10,070 bases of DNA from Desulfobacterales bacterium (lineage in GTDB: Bacteria; Desulfobacterota; Desulfobacteria; Desulfobacterales; RPRI01), in contig JAGVOC010000368.1 in NCBI GenBank assembly GCA_020052975.1, positions 1-10,070 on the forward strand. The letters run 5' to 3'. Both the position numbers and the translations under genes were made by a program. The notes under the pieces were generated by a model. The model saw only the letters and a list, made by a program, of their open reading frames with translations, was not told where the DNA came from and made no database searches. Positions 6,676 through 10,070 of this stretch are shown here, piece after piece (positions within the stretch are counted from its first letter, which is position 1; every line of letters starts with the position of its first letter).

Positions 6676-6744
6676 GGTTCATGGTTTATGGTTACTGGTT
6701 AAAAGAAAAAACCAGAAACTACAAACAAGAAACCAAAAACCAAA
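6676..6744. repeat. Inverted heptamer arrays (GGTTTAT-like / AACCAAA-like)
   Basis: The left arm (6676-6703) has four contiguous 7-nt units beginning with GGTT, for example GGTTCAT and GGTTTAT. After a 6-nt A-rich spacer, the right arm (6710-6744) has five contiguous units of type AACCARA, such as AACCAGA (6710-6716) and AACCAAA (6731-6737). The two arms are imperfect inverse complements and can form an A/T-rich hairpin, possibly in more than one slipped register. The element lies inside the khpA-rimM gap of 159 bp in an otherwise compact cluster, so it is probably transcribed. I see no T-run that would make it a terminator. Confidence 0.7.
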
Positions 6745-6775
6745 TCTTTAAATAAATCGGGCAAAAGAGGGTGTT

Positions 6776-7312
6776 ATGCAAAGGTCTCAGAATGAACCGG
6801 TGAGCAAGGATCTTTATATTTCAATCGGGAAGATCGTTAATGCCCATGGTGTTGAAGGCACTATAAAGGTTTATTCCTATGCGGAGTCATTGTCTGTTTT
6901 TAATTCGGGCAATATGATTCTGGTTAAAAATCCAGATGATTCCTCGGAGAAGTGTTACAAGGTAAAATCGTCCGCGCCTCATTCACGTTTTGTGCTTTTG
7001 ATGTTTGAAGAGGTAGACTCACGCAGTCTGTCTGATAATTTAAAAGGGTGCGAACTTTTTATTGAAAAGGCGAGTTTGCCCGAACTTGAGGAAAACACCT
7101 ATTACTGGGAAGATATTATTGGTCTGTCCGTTTATACGGCAGATGATAATTTTTTGGGTCGGGTTGAATCTATAATTCAGACAGGCAGCAATGATGTGTA
7201 TGTTGTAAAAGATGGTAAAAGTGAAATTCTGGTTCCGGCAATGGAATCTGTGGTCTTAAAAATTGATCTTGATAAAAAAACAATGAAAGTTAATTTACCT
7301 GAAGGCTTGTAA
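6776..7312 (+). CDS. rimM: 16S rRNA processing / 30S maturation factor RimM
   Basis: RimM helps mature the 3' head domain of 16S rRNA and binds ribosomal protein S19. The 178-aa protein has the N-terminal RimM barrel with the signature GKIVNAHGVEG (18-28). The PRC-barrel half follows, with YYWEDIIG (109-116), TGSNDVYVV (136-144) and the typical LPEGL ending (174-178). The start has a good AGAGGG (6766-6771) close upstream. It is followed after ten bases by trmD, the conserved rimM-trmD pairing. Confidence 0.97.
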   Translation: MQRSQNEPVSKDLYISIGKIVNAHGVEGTIKVYSYAESLSVFNSGNMILVKNPDDSSEKCYKVKSSAPHSRFVLLMFEEVDSRSLSDNLKGCELFIEKASLPELEENTYYWEDIIGLSVYTADDNFLGRVESIIQTGSNDVYVVKDGKSEILVPAMESVVLKIDLDKKTMKVNLPEGL

Positions 7313-7322
7313 CGGCTCCCGG

Positions 7323-8108
7323 ATGAAATTTGTTGCTCTCACCATTTTCCCGGAAATGTTTAATTCTTTCTGGGCGTATGGAATAATTAGTAAAGCGATA
7401 GCCGAAAAGTATATTTTTACTTCAACAATAAATATAAGGGATTTCGCCGAAGGCAGGCATAAAGTAACAGATGACAGGCCTTTTGGAGGCGGTTGCGGAA
7501 TGGTTATGAAGCCTGAGCCTCTGGCAAAGGCTATCCTGGCAGCAAAAGACATTGCACCTGTTTCAAAGACAGTTCTGCTAAGCCCCCAGGGGCGTGTTTT
7601 TGATCAAAAAATAGCCGGGGATTTGGCTGAATCGGAAGGGCTGATTCTTGTTTGCGGCCGGTATGAAGGCATCGATGAACGCATAAGCAACTGTTTTATC
7701 GATGAAGAAATATCCATAGGCGATTATGTTCTGACCGGCGGAGAGCTCGGCGCAATGGTCGTCATTGAAGCAGTTACAAGGCTGATTCCGGGAGTACTGG
7801 GAAGCGCTGACTCGGCCTTGCAGGATTCGTTTTCCGGGAGCCTGCTTGATTTCGGCCATTACACAAGGCCAAGAGATTTTGAAGGATCAAAAGTTCCCGA
7901 TGTGCTGCTCTCCGGTAACCACAAAGATATTGAAAACTGGAGGCTTGAAGCATCGCTGATACGCACTTTCCTGAAAAGGCCGGATCTCCTGGAAAACAGG
8001 CCTTTTTCAAAACAGGAAATTGAAATACTGAAAAAATGGTGCCGCGATATTGAAAAAATTATTCAAACCCAATCTTTACGTGGCCCTGGTACATTATCCG
8101 GTAATTAA
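7323..8108 (+). CDS. trmD: tRNA (guanosine-37-N1) methyltransferase TrmD
   Basis: TrmD is a dimeric SPOUT enzyme that uses SAM to make m1G37 next to the anticodon and so prevents +1 frameshifting. The 261-aa protein shows HKVTDDRPFGGGCGMVMK (46-63), SPQG (87-90), and the trefoil-knot segments CGRYEGIDER (111-120) and SIGDYVLTGGE (131-141). It also has DSF (168-170), whose D168 matches the general base, and HYTRP (179-183). It starts ten bases after rimM with no visible Shine-Dalgarno, so translation probably depends on coupling. The C-terminus is slightly longer than in E. coli (255 aa). Its last 20 codons overlap the next methyltransferase gene in another frame. Confidence 0.98.
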   Translation: MKFVALTIFPEMFNSFWAYGIISKAIAEKYIFTSTINIRDFAEGRHKVTDDRPFGGGCGMVMKPEPLAKAILAAKDIAPVSKTVLLSPQGRVFDQKIAGDLAESEGLILVCGRYEGIDERISNCFIDEEISIGDYVLTGGELGAMVVIEAVTRLIPGVLGSADSALQDSFSGSLLDFGHYTRPRDFEGSKVPDVLLSGNHKDIENWRLEASLIRTFLKRPDLLENRPFSKQEIEILKKWCRDIEKIIQTQSLRGPGTLSGN

Positions 8109-8619
8109 TAAATCCGGTAACATTATAGCATCTGCCGTAACAAACCTTGACCTGCACGACATGGCAAGAGCGGCAAAAACATACGGGGTAAAACAGCTTT
8201 ATGTGGTTACTCCGCTTGCAGACCAGAAGGAGCTTACTCATAAAATTATTTCTCACTGGACAAGCGGAACAGGCTCAATATTCAACCCCAAAAGACGGCA
8301 GGCCCTTGAGCTCATTACCGTAAGTGATTCGATAGATGATGTTTTGCAGGAAATTTGCTCGGCAGAAAAGAGTTATCCGAAAACAGTTGTTACTAGCGCA
8401 AAAGATAGCTCCGGCTGTACAAGCTTTGCGGAATTCCATGAATTACTTGAAGACGCTAATCCTTATCTTTTGATTTTCGGAACAGGATGGGGGCTTGCTG
8501 AAGAAATAATTGTTCAATCAGATTATCTGCTTGAACCGATTAAGGGAAATACGGACTACAACCATCTTTCGGTCAGGTCCGCCTGTTCAATTATTTTAGA
8601 CAGGATTTTTAGGGGTTGA
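8050..8619 (+). CDS. SPOUT-family RNA methyltransferase (PF09936, TM1570-like)
   Basis: This 189-aa protein resembles the SAM-dependent RNA methyltransferases typified by Thermotoga TM1570, whose gene also sits near trmD. Its RNA target is not known to me. Visible family features are LYVALVHYPVINKSG (9-23), the ASAVTNLDLHDMARAAKTYG block (27-46), the SAM-site GTGWGLA (144-150) and the knot segment NHLSVRSACSIILDRI (171-186). The first beta strand begins at about residue 9. The TTG at 8050 is therefore the most likely start, because the GTG at 8080 would cut into that strand. No Shine-Dalgarno is obvious. The gene overlaps the end of trmD by 59 nt in a different frame, which suggests coupled translation. 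Family confidence is high; start confidence is moderate. Confidence 0.88.
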   Translation: MKKLFKPNLYVALVHYPVINKSGNIIASAVTNLDLHDMARAAKTYGVKQLYVVTPLADQKELTHKIISHWTSGTGSIFNPKRRQALELITVSDSIDDVLQEICSAEKSYPKTVVTSAKDSSGCTSFAEFHELLEDANPYLLIFGTGWGLAEEIIVQSDYLLEPIKGNTDYNHLSVRSACSIILDRIFRG

Positions 8620-8668
8620 AAAAAAATTAATATTCTGGCATTAGGGCTTTTTCTTTAAGAGACAAAAG

Positions 8669-8674
8669 TATAAT
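8669..8674 (+). promoter_or_regulatory. Possible -10 box ahead of rplS
   Basis: A perfect TATAAT stands 24 bases before the rplS ATG in an A/T-rich 79-bp gap. No convincing -35 hexamer is found at 16-18 bp, only a T-rich stretch around 8646-8652. It could be a weak internal promoter for rplS-rnhB or simply chance in A/T-rich DNA. Confidence 0.3.
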
Positions 8675-8698
8675 TTTTGATCATATAGGAGATTATAA

Positions 8699-9046
8699 AT
8701 GGACCCGTTAAAACAGTTGGAACTTGAAACCATGCGGCTCGATCATCCTGATTTTGCCATAGGAGATACGGTTAAAGTATATGTTAAAATTAGAGAAGGT
8801 GAAAAAGAGCGCATCCAGGCATTTGAAGGCGTTGTTATCGGCAAACACAGGGGCACTTCGAATTCAACTTTTACCGTAAGAAAAGTATCCTACGGTGTTG
8901 GGGTAGAACGTATTTTCCCGCTCCACTCACCTGTTATAGACAGGATTGAAGTTATTAGTCACGGGCGTGTAAGACGGGCAAAAATCTATTACCTGCGAAA
9001 ATTGAGAGGCAAAGCATCAAGGCTCAAAGAACGCCGCATGAACTAA
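8699..9046 (+). CDS. rplS: 50S ribosomal protein L19
   Basis: L19 lies at the 30S-50S interface and contributes to intersubunit bridges. The 115-aa sequence is full length and carries the conserved central stretch [11 protein letters not shown] (42-52) and [13 protein letters not shown] (66-78), with a very basic C-terminus ([16 protein letters not shown], 97-112). A strong AGGAG (8687-8691) lies seven bases before the ATG. The rimM-trmD-rplS order is conserved across bacteria; here one additional methyltransferase gene is inserted. Confidence 0.98.
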   Translation: MDPLKQLELETMRLDHPDFAIGDTVKVYVKIREGEKERIQAFEGVVIGKHRGTSNSTFTVRKVSYGVGVERIFPLHSPVIDRIEVISHGRVRRAKIYYLRKLRGKASRLKERRMN

Positions 9047-9066
9047 TTAATTTATTTAATAAATCC

Positions 9067-9675
9067 ATGGGATTTAATCTTTGGGCGTATGAAATGCAGG
9101 CCTGTAATAACGGCTATGCAAGAATAGCAGGCATTGACGAGGCCGGTAGAGGACCTATTGCCGGCCCTGTTGTTTCAGCAGCAGTCATACTTTCCCCTTC
9201 GTCTCCTATAGAAGGCGTTACGGATTCAAAAAAATTGTCACCCAAAAGGCGAAATTTCCTATACGATAAAATTTACGAACATGCAGTTTCTATAGGAATA
9301 GGAATTGTTGACCCCCCGGAAATCATACGCTTAAATATCCTTTATGCATCGCTCCTCTCAATGAAAATGTCCGTTCAAAACCTGATGCCTCAACCCGATT
9401 TCCTTCTTATTGACGGAATATTCCGGATTCCGTATGCTCTTCCTCAAAAGGCAATTCCGAAGGGCGATTGTTTAAGTATCTCCATTGCCGCTGCATCAAT
9501 TGTGGCAAAGGTTACACGGGACAGGCTCATGGAAAGGTACCACTGCGAATACCCTGAATACGGTTTTTTAAAGCACAAAGGATATCCTACTAAAGAGCAT
9601 AAAGAGGCTGTCCTCAGATTCGGATGCTGCCCGATTCACAGAAAAAGCTTTAAGGGTGTCAGAGAGACTTTATAA
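9067..9675 (+). CDS. rnhB: Ribonuclease HII
   Basis: RNase HII cuts RNA in RNA:DNA hybrids and starts removal of single ribonucleotides misincorporated in DNA. The 202-aa protein has IAGIDEAGRGPIAGPV (20-35) with catalytic D24 and E25 and the GRG motif (27-29), which reads the RNA-DNA junction. It also has D116 in LLIDG (113-117) and D152 in AKVTRDRLM (147-155), completing the DEDD set. HKGYPTKEH (170-178) is also typical. The ATG at 9067 was chosen because the LWAYEMQACNNGYARIAG lead-in is usual for relatives. There is no good ribosome binding site, and the ATG at 9094 remains possible. It follows rplS after 20 bp. Confidence 0.97.
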   Translation: MGFNLWAYEMQACNNGYARIAGIDEAGRGPIAGPVVSAAVILSPSSPIEGVTDSKKLSPKRRNFLYDKIYEHAVSIGIGIVDPPEIIRLNILYASLLSMKMSVQNLMPQPDFLLIDGIFRIPYALPQKAIPKGDCLSISIAAASIVAKVTRDRLMERYHCEYPEYGFLKHKGYPTKEHKEAVLRFGCCPIHRKSFKGVRETL

Positions 9676-9683
9676 ATCAGAAC

Positions 9684-9790
9684 TATTCAGGAGACAGGAG
9701 CCAGAATAAAAAGAATGCCGCTAAAGATTTTCAAGACATATATAACGCTTCTATTCTGAATTCTGGCTCCTGACTTCTGACTCCTGAATA
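9684..9790. repeat. Inverted heptamer arrays (GAGTCAG-like) after rnhB
   Basis: The left arm (9684-9704) has three contiguous 7-nt units ending in CAG, from TATTCAG through GAGACAG to GAGCCAG. The right arm (9756-9790) has five units in inverse orientation. Read on the minus strand, the outermost is again TATTCAG and the next is GAGTCAG. The arms pair at both the outer and an inner unit, but the left arm is shorter by whole units. A 51-bp A/T-rich loop separates them, its ends weakly complementary. The element fills most of the 197-bp rnhB-yraN gap and could be a transcript 3' structure for rnhB. No T-run adjoins it. Confidence 0.8.
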
Positions 9791-9801
9791 GTTACTATGA
9801 A

Positions 9802-9814
9802 CCCATACCCAGAC
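9802..9814. repeat. 13-bp partial copy of the left-end palindrome arm
   Basis: CCCATACCCAGAC is identical to 44-56 inside the 46-bp palindrome at 17-62. Here it is a single arm without its inverse partner, 11 bp beyond the heptamer element. A chance match of 13 bases in a 10-kb window is unlikely, so a dispersed repeat family is the simpler reading. Confidence 0.5.
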
Positions 9815-9829
9815 CCGGTTTTTTTCTGG

Positions 9830-9857
9830 TTGTTATACAAAAAGTCTACCCTATAAT
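9830..9857 (+). promoter_or_regulatory. Likely promoter of yraN
   Basis: TTGTTA (9830-9835, 4 of 6) and a perfect TATAAT (9852-9857) are separated by 16 bp. The expected start site is around 9863-9865, which leaves a leader of only about 8-10 nt before the ATG. This suggests that yraN is transcribed apart from the upstream cluster, beyond the repeat element. Confidence 0.5.
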
Positions 9858-9872
9858 GTAGAAATTAATTAT

Positions 9873-10070
9873 ATGCCGTCAAAAGACCAGCAATTTGGAA
9901 AAGAAAGCGAATCTATCGCTGTAAAGCATCTTAAAAAACAGGGGTATAAGATTGTTGAGCAGAATTACCGGACAAAGCTTGGAGAAATCGACATAATCGC
10001 AAAGGAAAAAAACACCATAGTATTTGTCGAGGTAAAATCGAGAAAATCCGTCAGCTACGGAAATCCCAAA
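9873..10070 (+). CDS. yraN: YraN / UPF0102 family protein, 5' part only
   Basis: The first 66 codons are present and the reading frame runs off the window end. The segment GEIDIIA (37-43) followed by VFVEVKSR (50-57) is the hallmark of UPF0102, whose fold is that of endonuclease-like (restriction-endonuclease superfamily) proteins. The D40 and E53-x-K55 residues match the expected D...ExK metal site. The biological role of YraN is poorly defined. The family is commonly found next to rnhB and rsmI, which fits here. No Shine-Dalgarno precedes the ATG at 9873, and no other start codon is available upstream in frame. Confidence 0.92.
   Translation, partial: MPSKDQQFGKESESIAVKHLKKQGYKIVEQNYRTKLGEIDIIAKEKNTIVFVEVKSRKSVSYGNPK

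Noticed and set aside
6676..6744. CRISPR array or direct-repeat locus
   Set aside because: Units are only 7 nt with no unique spacers, and no cas gene is present. The layout is an inverted tandem array.
8050..8108. Frameshift or sequencing error fusing trmD and the next methyltransferase
   Set aside because: TrmD is complete through its usual C-terminus and the second protein is complete from its first strand. Both frames are intact, so a true gene overlap is the simpler reading.
9817..9825. Run of seven T as a terminator before yraN
   Set aside because: No stable hairpin directly precedes it; the inverted arms nearby end at 9790.

Overview
The window is a chromosomal housekeeping region devoted to making, modifying and turning over RNA and ribosomes. 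The proteins and the gene order (ffh, rpsP, KH-domain gene, rimM, trmD, a PF09936-type RNA methyltransferase, rplS, rnhB, yraN) look like a sulfate-reducing deltaproteobacterium, probably of the Desulfobacterales. This placement is an inference from order and protein style; no marker here proves it. No tRNA, rRNA, CRISPR array, prophage or insertion-sequence gene was seen.

Left part (1-4730): bases 1-134 hold no gene I can support, only a perfect 46-bp palindrome. A minus-strand RNase II/R-family exoribonuclease (135-2126) follows. It is driven by a near-consensus promoter placed so close to the ATG that the mRNA may be leaderless. The 304-bp gap up to 2430 carries a heptamer array and a 135-bp inverted-repeat element. 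A stand-alone ThiI-like PP-loop protein (2431-3426, plus) then converges on rlmN (3475-4539, minus). Octamer arrays lie on both sides of rlmN, and one of them supplies its last codons and stop.

Right part (4671-10070): a plus-strand cluster starts at a TTGACA-N17-TATTTT promoter. It encodes the SRP GTPase Ffh, ribosomal protein S16, a KhpA-like KH protein, the 30S maturation factor RimM, the tRNA m1G37 methyltransferase TrmD, a second SPOUT methyltransferase that overlaps trmD by 59 nt, ribosomal protein L19, RNase HII, and the first 66 codons of a YraN (UPF0102) protein cut by the window edge. Most spacing is tight. The larger gaps, khpA-rimM and rnhB-yraN, each hold a palindromic element; yraN may have its own promoter.

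The most unusual feature lies between the genes. At least five intergenic spots carry arrays of degenerate 7- or 8-nt units, four of them with an inverted partner or palindromic form. The unit sequence differs from locus to locus while the architecture is shared. Together with the 46-bp palindrome, which has a 13-nt partial copy at 9802-9814, this suggests a genome with a large, diversified population of short-unit inverted arrays.
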